64,000 bases of DNA, from contig JBJOMW010000016.1 of the NCBI GenBank assembly GCA_046052145.1, positions 1 to 64,000 on the forward strand, read 5' to 3'. The notes beneath the pieces were generated by a model. That model was not told where the DNA came from and did not search any database. It saw only the letters and a list, made by a program, of their open reading frames with translations. The DNA comes from Falsiroseomonas sp046052145 (GTDB lineage Bacteria > Pseudomonadota > Alphaproteobacteria > Acetobacterales > Acetobacteraceae). The translations under genes and the position numbers were made by a program. Positions 33,153 to 40,617 of this stretch are shown here, one piece after another; position 1 is the first letter of the stretch; each line of letters opens with the position of its first letter.

Positions 33153-34856
33153 ATGCTTTTGCGTCCCCGCCAGAAGCAGTTCGTGGAGCGCAGCATCCAT
33201 GCGCTCGACGAACACGGAAACACCCTTGCGGTCGCCCCGACAGGTGCAGGCAAGACGATCATGCTCTCGGCCGTCACCGGACGCATGATCGGCGAGCCTG
33301 CAAAGGGCACGGGCGGCAAGGCGTGTGTCCTTGCCCATCGCGATGAGCTGACCGGTCAGAACCTCAACAAGTTCGGCCGGGTCAATCCCCAGCTCACTAC
33401 GTCGATCGTTGACGCCAAGGAGAAATCCTGGCGCGGACAGGTGACCTTCGCGATGGTCCCGACACTCGCGCGCAAAGACAATCTCGATCAGATGCCGGCC
33501 ATCGACCTTCTGGTGATCGATGAAGCACATCACGCCGCAGCCGACAGCTATCGCCGGATCATCGACACCGCGCTTCACCGCAATCCAATGTGCCGGATCT
33601 ACGGTGTCACGGCGACGCCGAACCGGGCCGACAAGCGCGGGCTTCGGCCTGTCTTCTCTAACGTCGCAGACCAGATCCGCATCGGTGAGCTGATCGCATC
33701 CGGCCACCTCGTTCCCCCACGCACTTTCGTCATCGATGTCGGCGTGCAGGATGAACTCAACAAGGTGCGTCGCACCGCCGACGACTTCGACATGGCGGAG
33801 GTGGATGCCATCATGAACCGCTCTCCGGTCACGGAAGCGGTGATCCGTCACTGGCGCGAAAAAGCCGGCGAGCGTCAGACCGTGGTGTTTTGCTCCACGA
33901 TCAGTCACGCGCGCAATGTCACGGACGCATTCAATGCGGCTGGCGTCGCGGCAGGCTTCATCCATGGCGAAATGGCTGATGCGGATCGCAAGGCGACGCT
34001 GGCGGCCTACGCCAGCGGCAAGCTGCGGGTCATCGTCAATGTTGCGGTGCTGACCGAGGGCTGGGATCACCCGCCGACAAGCTGCGTCGTGTTGCTGCGG
34101 CCCAGCTCCTACAAGTCGACCATGATCCAGATGGTGGGCCGGGGCTTGCGCACCATCTCGCCCGAAGAGCATCCGGGCGTCATCAAGACCGATTGCATCG
34201 TGCTTGATTTCGGTACCTCGACCTTGCTGCACGGATCGCTGGAACAGGACGTCGATCTGAACGGTCGTGAGCCGGGCGATGAAGCCCCGACAAAGGACTG
34301 CCCTGAGTGCGGCGCCGTCGTCCCGCTCGCGACCACCGAATGTCCGCTGTGTGGGCATGTCTGGGACCGCGCCGATGCCGGCGAGATCGCTCCGCTCGGC
34401 GACTTCATCATGTCCGAGATCGACCTTCTCAAGCGATCGAGTTTCCGCTGGTGCGATCTCTTCGGTGATGATGCGGCGCTGATCGCGAATGGCTTTAACG
34501 CCTGGGGTGGCGTGTTCTTCCTGAACGGTCGCTGGTACGGCATCGGCGGGCTGCAGAAGCAGCGGCCGCATCTCCTGGCCATTGGCGAACGCACCATCTG
34601 CTTAGCGGCAGCCAACGACTGGCTCAACGAGCACGAAAGCGATGAGACGGCGCACAAGACCCGCCGCTGGCTGAACCAGCCGCCGACCGACCGGCAGCTC
34701 GCTTTCCTGCCCACCGAGTATCGCCAGGATTTCGGGCTGACCCGCTATCAGGCCTCCGCGTTGCTCGCCTTCCGTTTCAACCGGGACGCCATTCGCTCCC
34801 TGGTCTTCGGGGCAGCCGACGCCACTCCCGAGACCATCGTCGGGAGGGCGGCATGA
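33153..34856 (+). CDS. Superfamily 2 DEAD/DEAH-box helicase with zinc finger
   Basis: 567 residues. Helicase motifs in order: Walker A APTGAGKTIM near residue 28, DEAHHAAADSY (DEAH box) near 120, TATPNRADK, and the C-terminal domain with VVFCSTISHARNVT, TEGWDHPPTSCVVLLRPSS and QMVGRGLRT. A zinc ribbon (CPECG ... CPLCG) follows at about 378-397, then a 160-residue tail of unknown function. It resembles phage UvsW/RadD-like helicases acting on branched DNA. It is expressed with the recombination genes around it. Confidence 0.92.
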   Translation: MLLRPRQKQFVERSIHALDEHGNTLAVAPTGAGKTIMLSAVTGRMIGEPAKGTGGKACVLAHRDELTGQNLNKFGRVNPQLTTSIVDAKEKSWRGQVTFAMVPTLARKDNLDQMPAIDLLVIDEAHHAAADSYRRIIDTALHRNPMCRIYGVTATPNRADKRGLRPVFSNVADQIRIGELIASGHLVPPRTFVIDVGVQDELNKVRRTADDFDMAEVDAIMNRSPVTEAVIRHWREKAGERQTVVFCSTISHARNVTDAFNAAGVAAGFIHGEMADADRKATLAAYASGKLRVIVNVAVLTEGWDHPPTSCVVLLRPSSYKSTMIQMVGRGLRTISPEEHPGVIKTDCIVLDFGTSTLLHGSLEQDVDLNGREPGDEAPTKDCPECGAVVPLATTECPLCGHVWDRADAGEIAPLGDFIMSEIDLLKRSSFRWCDLFGDDAALIANGFNAWGGVFFLNGRWYGIGGLQKQRPHLLAIGERTICLAAANDWLNEHESDETAHKTRRWLNQPPTDRQLAFLPTEYRQDFGLTRYQASALLAFRFNRDAIRSLVFGAADATPETIVGRAA

Positions 34857-34862
34857 CGAGGC

Positions 34863-35267
34863 ATGTCCGTGACCACCTCATCTTCCGAGCGTCTGCGGCT
34901 CTGGCATCCGCGTGGCGAACTCTGCGCAGTCTGCCGGCGACCGACACGTGGCTTTGGCTGGTTCGACCCGGTGCGGTCGAAGCAGCCGCGCCCGTCTGCG
35001 TGGTTCTGTTCGATGGCCTGCCAAGGCTTTTGGTCGCGATCAGCCCGGGGGTCATCGGCCGTGGTTGACCTCACCGAACAGGAACAGGCTGCCATCCGTG
35101 CCGCCATGAAACCGGTGGCCGAGATCATGGAAGAGATCGGCTGGGAGGTGCGCCTGATCGATCTGTCCGAGGCGCAGGTCTGCACGCTCATCGAGGTCGC
35201 CGTGGGCGGCTTTCAGGACGCCATGCGCGCGACGGCGCAAAGCGCAGATGCGGAGGTTCCGCTGTGA
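34863..35267 (+). CDS. Small Cys-pair protein (DUF6511-like)
   Basis: 134 residues with two cysteine pairs, CAVCRR and CSMAC, in the N-terminal half, probably binding zinc, and a helical C-terminal half (LTEQEQAAIRAAMKPVAEIMEEIGW). I recall this as DUF6511, a phage-associated family without known function. It begins 6 nt after the helicase and overlaps the next gene by 4 nt. Confidence 0.75.
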   Translation: MSVTTSSSERLRLWHPRGELCAVCRRPTRGFGWFDPVRSKQPRPSAWFCSMACQGFWSRSARGSSAVVDLTEQEQAAIRAAMKPVAEIMEEIGWEVRLIDLSEAQVCTLIEVAVGGFQDAMRATAQSADAEVPL

Positions 35268-35665
35268 TCAAATCTTGCATCAGGTGCAAAGAGGAAAAGC
35301 CCGCGATGGAATTTGGCGCGCGGCAGCGCAGCCTGGATGGCCTGCAGGCGTGGTGCCTCGATTGTTGCCGTGAATATCAACGCGAGTATGCGCGACTGAA
35401 TCGCGACCCCGCTCGTCATCGTGAAAGTCAAAGCCGCTATCGTGCCAGGCATCGCGAAAAGCTGCATGCGCATGAATTACTGCGCAGCGTAGTGCGGTCA
35501 GGTCGGATGGTAGTTCCAATTTGGTGTCAACGCTGCGGCTGCGTCACCAAGCTTGAAGCGCACCACAGTGACTACAGCAAACCACTCGCAGTCGATTGGC
35601 TGTGCTCGATTTGCCATGGGCTTGCGCACCGCTCTGGAAATGGAAAAAAGCATGTTAGACTATAA
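35264..35665 (+). CDS. HNH-like zinc-binding protein, possible endonuclease
   Basis: 133 residues. An N-terminal CIRCKEEKPAMEFG and WCLDCCREYQREYAR make a zinc knuckle as in phage recombination endonuclease VII-like proteins. A second cluster, CQRCGCVTKLEAHHSDYSKP and CSICHGLAHRSG, fits an HNH nuclease core with HH and CxxC ligands. The catalytic function is inference. It has slightly lower GC content than its neighbours and an overlapping start (ATGA-like) with the previous gene. Confidence 0.7.
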   Translation: MIKSCIRCKEEKPAMEFGARQRSLDGLQAWCLDCCREYQREYARLNRDPARHRESQSRYRARHREKLHAHELLRSVVRSGRMVVPIWCQRCGCVTKLEAHHSDYSKPLAVDWLCSICHGLAHRSGNGKKHVRL

Positions 35666-36419
35666 TCGACGCGCCACATGCGCCGACCAGATCAACGCGC
35701 TCATCGATGCCGCTATCGAGACCGAGCGCGGCGCCGCGTCTGCGCGAACCTATCTCGGCGGCTCACGTCTTGGCGTGGCTTGCGAACGCGCGCTGCAATT
35801 CGAGTTCACGGGCGCGCCGAAAGACGAGGGCTCTCACTTCAAGGGCCAGACGTTGCGCATCTTCGAGATCGGTCACGCGCTTGAAGACCTCGCAATCCGC
35901 TGGCTGCGCGCCGCAGACATTGATCTCTATACCCGCAAGGGCAATCGCCCCGATGGCGAGCAATTCGGCTTCGCCGTCGCCGGCGGGCGTATCCGTGGAC
36001 ATGTCGATGGCATCATCGCCTCAACACCAGGTGCGATCGGACTTGCCGTCCCCGCACTCTGGGAATGCAAGACGATGAACGCGAAGAACTGGCGCGAGAC
36101 GGTTGCCCGGGGCGTGGTCGTAGCAAAGCCCGTCTACGCCGCGCAGATCGCGCTCTACCAAGCCTACATGGAAGCGCAGGTGCCGGGCATCTCGCAGAGC
36201 CCCGCGCTGTTCACGGCCATCAACAAGGACACCGCGGAGCTGCACCATGAGCTCGTGCCGTTCGACGCAGCACTGGCGCAGCGGATGAGCGATCGCGGTG
36301 TGCGCATCCTGCAGGCGACCGACGCGGGCGAATTGCTGCCGCGCATCGCCACGAGCCGCGACTTCCATGAATGCCGGATGTGCGCATGGGCAGATCGGTG
36401 CTGGGGGCTGCCCACATGA
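35652..36419 (+). CDS. PD-(D/E)XK nuclease with C-terminal cysteine cluster (Cas4/RecB-like)
   Basis: About 255 residues. Nuclease motifs GHVDGII and LWECKTMN give the Asp and Glu-x-Lys of the PD-(D/E)XK fold, with a downstream QIALYQAYM helix. A C-terminal CRMCAWADRCW pattern, together with an early cysteine (GVACERA), suggests an iron-sulfur cluster as in AddB/Cas4-type exonucleases. Start 35652 overlaps the previous gene by 14 nt; an ATG at 35640 is possible. It fits a 5'-3' exonuclease for phage recombination. Confidence 0.82.
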   Translation: MLDYNRRATCADQINALIDAAIETERGAASARTYLGGSRLGVACERALQFEFTGAPKDEGSHFKGQTLRIFEIGHALEDLAIRWLRAADIDLYTRKGNRPDGEQFGFAVAGGRIRGHVDGIIASTPGAIGLAVPALWECKTMNAKNWRETVARGVVVAKPVYAAQIALYQAYMEAQVPGISQSPALFTAINKDTAELHHELVPFDAALAQRMSDRGVRILQATDAGELLPRIATSRDFHECRMCAWADRCWGLPT

Positions 36420-38704
36420 GCGAGAGCAACATCGTCTCCCTAGATGCGTGGCGCGATTTCAACGACGCGGCTCCGCTAAGCGACCCGTTCAACATCGAGC
36501 CGGATCCCGAGCAGATCGCGATCTTTCTCGACGTTGTCTTCGGCTACTGCGAAGGCTGGGCTCCCCTGCGCGGGTTCGTCGACAAGGGCCAGGGGATTGC
36601 AGGCCGTCCGCACAATGTATGGGTCGAAGTCGATGGCAGCCTTCTTGAGAAAGCCATCTCCTTCGCCGGCTGGGCTGCGCGCGAAGGCGCAGCGTTCTAC
36701 GTGGTGCCGGGCACGGTCGTTGATGCCGGCAAGGCGAAGGCCGCCGATGTCCGCCAAATGCAGACCGTGCTGGTCGATCTCGATGCGGGCGACATCCCCG
36801 CAAAGCTGGACCACCTCATACTGCATCTTGGCGAGCCGACGCTGATCGTCGAGAGCGGCGGTCGCACCCCCGATGGCATCGACAAGCTGCATGTCTGGTG
36901 GCGGCTGAGTGAGCCTGCGGAGGCGGAGGATATTGCGTTGCTCTGTCGGCTGCGCGGCGACATCGCCGTGAAGGTCGGAGGCGACACGCATTTTCGCTCA
37001 GCGCACCAGCCGATCCGACTGGCGGGCTCCGTCTATCACAAGGGCGGATTTACACGCCTCGTCACCATTCGTCGCCACAGCCCACAGGCCGAAGTCCACC
37101 TGCGTGAGTTTGCAGAGCTGGTGGACGCCATGCCGCCGTTGGCCGGCGTCGGGTGTGAGCCTGGTCCCGCGTCCGAGAAACCCTCGATCAAAGACATCCT
37201 GACCACGCCGGTCCGTGAAGGCGGCGAGGATGACTGGACACGTTTCCAGGGGGCAAGCGCCGCGATCGGTCATTACGTGCGCATGGCCCACGAGGGCCGC
37301 ATGAGCCGTGACGAAGCCTGGGAGGCCATCTGCCAGTACAATGCCGCCCAGCTTCGCCCGTGTTGGCCCCTGGAGCGCCTTGCGAGCGAAGCCCAACGGC
37401 TCTGGCGGCTACACGAGGAACGCCACGGCCCGGCCCTGGAGCGGCTCTCGGCTCCCCCTATGTCGGCTTTGCCGACCTTCACGCTCGGCGCCCTGCTCGA
37501 CGACAGCAGCCCCATGCCGGACGACATCATCGCGCCGCGCCTGCTGACGCCAGGCGGGATGCTTGTGCTGGGCGGCGCGCCCAAGGTCGGCAAGAGCGAC
37601 TTTCTGATCAGCCTGCTCGTGCACATGGCGGCGGGCGTGCCGTTCCTGGCCTTCGCGCCAAGCCGCCCGCTTCGGATCTTCTATCTGCAGGCCGAGATCC
37701 AGTACCACTACCTGCGCGAGCGCCTCCAAGCGATCCGGATCGATCCCGCGCTCATGGCGGCAGCACGCGACAATCTCGTCGCGACGCCGAAGGTCCGCAT
37801 GCTCTTGGACGCAGGCGGCGTTGCGCTGACCATAGCCGCCGTCCGCGCACATTACGGCCACAGCGCCCCAGACATCCTGTGCATCGATCCGATCCGAAAC
37901 CTCTTCGATGGTGGAGCGGATGGCGGCGGCGAGAACGACAACACGGCGATGCTCTTCTTCCTGCAGGCACGGATCGAAGCGCTGCGCGATGCGGTTGCGC
38001 CCGATGCCGGCCTGATCCTGTGCCACCACACCCGCAAGATCACTAAGAAGCAGCTCATCGAGGATCCGTTCATGGCGCTCTCTGGCGCAGGATCGCTCCG
38101 CAGCTTCTACACCTCCGGCATCATCATGCACCGGCCTGACGAGGACCGGCCCGAGCGGATGCTGCATTTCGAGCTGCGCAACGGGCCGGGCATCGAGCCG
38201 ATCACCATCGACAAACCCAATGGCCGCTGGATCGAGATTGACCGATCCAATGAGCGGCTCGTGCGCAAGGCCATGGGCGACAAGCTCGATGCAGAGCGCG
38301 TGCGCAAGCACGACGTCATTCTCGGCGTGTTGCTGGATGAGGCGCTCGAAGGACGCCTCTACACCATCAACCAGTTTGCTGAAGCCTTCGAGAACCGAGG
38401 CGGCCTGGGCGGCAAGGACACGATCCGCGACCGGTTGAACGTCCTCGCCACGAAGGGCTTCGTGAAGTTCCTGCGCGACGGCACGCCCTATGGCCTCGGC
38501 TCGTCTCGATCCCGGTTCGGCTTTCTGTGCGTCGAAGGGATGGCTGCTCCCACAGGCGCGGAGGCCGTCGATCCCGATACCGGCGAGGTTATCCCGGCCA
38601 CCATCGCCGTGCTGCCGACCCACTACAAATCGCCCCAGACCGGCGCGCTGCTCGAGGTCGAGAACCCGCAAGTGTGGGTCTATCCGGAGGGTGAGCAGCC
38701 ATGA
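36416..38704 (+). CDS. Phage primase-helicase fusion
   Basis: 762 residues. The N-terminal third resembles a RepB/prim-pol type primase: VLVDLDAGDIPAKLDHL, an SGGRTPDGIDKLHVWW segment and HFRSAHQPIRLAGSV, which carry the expected Asp, His and Arg residues. A RecA-like helicase follows (Walker A GGAPKVGKSD near residue 385, ILCIDPIRNLFDGG for Walker B, LILCHHTRK). The C-terminus has a winged-helix-like DNA-binding segment. The start at 36416 overlaps the nuclease stop (ATGA). It probably initiates replication of the phage genome. Confidence 0.85.
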   Translation: MSESNIVSLDAWRDFNDAAPLSDPFNIEPDPEQIAIFLDVVFGYCEGWAPLRGFVDKGQGIAGRPHNVWVEVDGSLLEKAISFAGWAAREGAAFYVVPGTVVDAGKAKAADVRQMQTVLVDLDAGDIPAKLDHLILHLGEPTLIVESGGRTPDGIDKLHVWWRLSEPAEAEDIALLCRLRGDIAVKVGGDTHFRSAHQPIRLAGSVYHKGGFTRLVTIRRHSPQAEVHLREFAELVDAMPPLAGVGCEPGPASEKPSIKDILTTPVREGGEDDWTRFQGASAAIGHYVRMAHEGRMSRDEAWEAICQYNAAQLRPCWPLERLASEAQRLWRLHEERHGPALERLSAPPMSALPTFTLGALLDDSSPMPDDIIAPRLLTPGGMLVLGGAPKVGKSDFLISLLVHMAAGVPFLAFAPSRPLRIFYLQAEIQYHYLRERLQAIRIDPALMAAARDNLVATPKVRMLLDAGGVALTIAAVRAHYGHSAPDILCIDPIRNLFDGGADGGGENDNTAMLFFLQARIEALRDAVAPDAGLILCHHTRKITKKQLIEDPFMALSGAGSLRSFYTSGIIMHRPDEDRPERMLHFELRNGPGIEPITIDKPNGRWIEIDRSNERLVRKAMGDKLDAERVRKHDVILGVLLDEALEGRLYTINQFAEAFENRGGLGGKDTIRDRLNVLATKGFVKFLRDGTPYGLGSSRSRFGFLCVEGMAAPTGAEAVDPDTGEVIPATIAVLPTHYKSPQTGALLEVENPQVWVYPEGEQP

Positions 38705-38727
38705 TCTCGGGCGCCACGAACATCCCG

Positions 38728-38950
38728 CAGAACTGCGCTCTGCCCAGTTTAAACCAGATGGGGCGCAGCGCCGAAACTGCTCCGACATGGCCGCTCAGCG
38801 CTTCGCTCTGGTCCGCTGTGATCAGATTGGGCGGGTTTCCGAAACTACCCCGTCAGAATTGCGCGCTGACCAGTTTGGCTTCGCTCCAACCAGATTGGGT
38901 CGATACGGCGTTTCCAAACTGCCAAAACTGGAAATTCCTCAATCCGATCA
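38728..38950. repeat. Three-unit degenerate repeat, possible replication origin
   Basis: Each unit contains a CAGATTGGG-like motif (about 38754, 38823 and 38892; the first reads CAGATGGGG), then a CCGAAACT- or CCAAACTG-like motif. Units 1 and 3 also share a 23-nt block at 20 of 23 positions (38728-38750 and 38854-38876). The region is non-coding and follows the primase-helicase gene, where phages often place origins. The origin assignment is inference. Confidence 0.5.
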
Positions 38951-38987
38951 ATGCGCTATCGGGTGGTTCAAGTTTAGGGGGTGAAAG

Positions 38988-39044
38988 CCACCCCCTTCGG
39001 GGGTGGGGAGACCGCCGAAGGCGGGGTCTCCCATTCCCACCCCC
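38988..39044 (+). promoter_or_regulatory. Two-state RNA hairpin switch upstream of the resolvase gene
   Basis: The sequence CCACCCCC occurs twice (38988-38995 and 39037-39044) and flanks GGGGGTGG (38999-39006), which can pair perfectly with either copy. Pairing with the first makes an 8-bp hairpin with a TTC loop; pairing with the second encloses another hairpin (GGAGACC/GGTCTCC, 39007-39031). The two folds exclude each other, as in attenuators. The resolvase start is 70 nt downstream. Confidence 0.55.
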
Positions 39045-39114
39045 AGGGGCTTCGCGCGCGCGTGGCCTGCATCTCCACCCCTCGACCGTCCGCCTACCCC
39101 AGGGATCGACCCCC

Positions 39115-39648
39115 ATGAGCACGCAAGTAGCACCCGTCACCATGCCCAGCCTTCATCAGCCGACACCACCGACCATCCCGGCAGACAGGACCATCCTCGC
39201 GCTCGACCTCGGGACCACGACCGGATGGGCCAGCCTCGTCCAGGGGATCGTGCATAGCGGCACAGTGACGTTCCGCACCGGGCGCTACGACGGCGGCGGC
39301 ATGCGCTACCTGCGCTTCCAGACCTGGCTTGAGGGACTGGGCGAAGACACGGGCGGCGTGGCGGCGATCTACTTCGAGGAAGTCCGTCGGCACATCGGCA
39401 CCGATGCCGCCCACATCTACGGCGGCTTCCTGGCGACACTGACCGCGTGGTGTGAGCGCAAGGGCGTGGCCTACCAGGGCGTCCCTGTCGGCACCGTGAA
39501 GCGCTTCGCCACGGGCAAGGGGAATGCCGACAAGCAGGCAGTCCTGGCAGCGATACGCAGTCGCGGTTTCAACCCCGCCGACGACAACGAGGCTGATGCG
39601 CTCGCGATCTTGCTCTGGGCGATGGAGACACGAGGAGGCGTGCTGTGA
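39115..39648 (+). CDS. RuvC-like Holliday junction resolvase
   Basis: 177 residues of the RNase H-like RuvC fold. Acidic residues of the active site are visible in ILALDLGTTTGWAS (Asp), IYFEEVRRHIG (Glu) and DDNEADALAILLWAM (Asp). This small phage form cleaves branched DNA before packaging. The start at 39115 was chosen after the structured leader; the frame is open upstream to 38701 but the residues look unlike protein. It closes the early recombination block. Confidence 0.85.
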   Translation: MSTQVAPVTMPSLHQPTPPTIPADRTILALDLGTTTGWASLVQGIVHSGTVTFRTGRYDGGGMRYLRFQTWLEGLGEDTGGVAAIYFEEVRRHIGTDAAHIYGGFLATLTAWCERKGVAYQGVPVGTVKRFATGKGNADKQAVLAAIRSRGFNPADDNEADALAILLWAMETRGGVL

Positions 39649-39842
39649 AGTGGACGCCACCTGGTTATGGCGGCAAGCGCCGCACACCCGATGAGATCAA
39701 ACGCGAAGGCTGGCGTGACCAGCGTGTGTTGGCGGTCTCGCTCGACGATGCCCGGCTGACCTGGCCGGAGCGGGAACTGATCCGCCAGCTTGGCGAGAAG
39801 CTCTATGGCGATCGATCCAAACGCAAGGGGGTTCAGCAATGA
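39645..39842 (+). CDS. Small phage protein of unknown function
   Basis: 65 residues, basic, starting with a GTG that overlaps the resolvase stop. It has a conserved-looking DEIKREGWRDQRVLAVSLDDARLTWPERELIRQLG. No family recognised. The downstream gene overlaps it by 4 nt, so it belongs to the same operon. Confidence 0.7.
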   Translation: MKWTPPGYGGKRRTPDEIKREGWRDQRVLAVSLDDARLTWPERELIRQLGEKLYGDRSKRKGVQQ

Positions 39843-40273
39843 CTGAATGGACGCCGAGCCTCGTCGAGGAACGCCTGTCTGAGGCCGCCTTCGTGCTGAA
39901 GCGCCTGCCGGCGGAGCGCCGTCGCGGCTACTTCAACGTCTGGCCGCAGATCGTGCACGACTTCGCCGACAAAGTCGGACAAGAGCCAAGACCGATGCGC
40001 GTGCTGCCTTCGCCCGCTGCGATCAGCCGCATGGAGGAGACGCTGAGCTGGACGGTCGGGCTTGATCCGATCGACGGCAAGATCGTCTGGATGCGCGCGC
40101 ATGGCGAACGGTGGAAGGCGATCTGCTGGTCAGTCGGCATGCAGCGTTCTGCGGCGCATGAGCACTGGCTCTACGCGCTTTGCGTCATTGCATTTCGCCT
40201 TAATGGTCGGCGGCTCAACCGCAATCATTCGAAGCGTCACGTGATCGCGCAGGCTGAATCGGCGAAGCGGTGA
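39839..40273 (+). CDS. DUF6362-like phage protein, possible HTH regulator
   Basis: 144 residues. I recall the LPSPAAISRMEETLSWTVGLDPIDGKIVWMRAHGERWKAICW pattern as DUF6362, a phage family placed before late genes. The C-terminal half (VWMRAHGERWKAICWSVGMQRSAAHEHW) looks like the sigma-factor region 4 or HTH type of DNA contact, so a late-gene activator role is possible. Function unproven. Confidence 0.7.
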   Translation: MTEWTPSLVEERLSEAAFVLKRLPAERRRGYFNVWPQIVHDFADKVGQEPRPMRVLPSPAAISRMEETLSWTVGLDPIDGKIVWMRAHGERWKAICWSVGMQRSAAHEHWLYALCVIAFRLNGRRLNRNHSKRHVIAQAESAKR

Positions 40274-40617
40274 GAAGGCAAGCGAATAGTGTCGTGCGGA
40301 CACTTTTCGAACGGACAAAAACAGCGGATTGGGCTAGGTTTTCTGCCATCCTCGCGAGACGAGCGCGCTGGCGTCGCACGAGCGCAAGAGCCCGGGTCCT
40401 TCCGGGCGCCTGCGCAATGCTGGCGGGCGACGCGCGAAACATCGCTAGCGTCAGGGTCGGTTTTTGGGAAGCCAGCCACCCGGCGCCGCAGCGCCAATCG
40501 CTGCAAGCCCCGACAAACCGCTGCTTTTTTCGACCGCGCATCGTGGCCGCTGGACCCCGCATGGAGTCCAGGATCCGGACCCCGCGCGGCATCCACGAAC
40601 CTGGACACCCGCCCTTC
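40274..40617. other. 344-bp leader without a gene, upstream of the methyltransferase
   Basis: The frame of the methyltransferase is open across this region but the translation is Arg/Ala-rich and unlike protein. A GCCCGG/CCGGGC hairpin lies at 40390-40407. A relatively AT-rich section at its left end could hold a late-transcript promoter, but none stands out. Confidence 0.5.

Noticed and set aside
38701..39114. N-terminal extension of the RuvC-like protein to 38701
   Set aside because: The frame is open but the residues are not protein-like; the region has repeats and hairpins, and the resolvase domain begins after 39115.
40270..40617. Longer start of the ParB-methyltransferase at 40270
   Set aside because: The extra residues are Arg/Ala-rich with no similarity to ParB; the domain starts after 40618.
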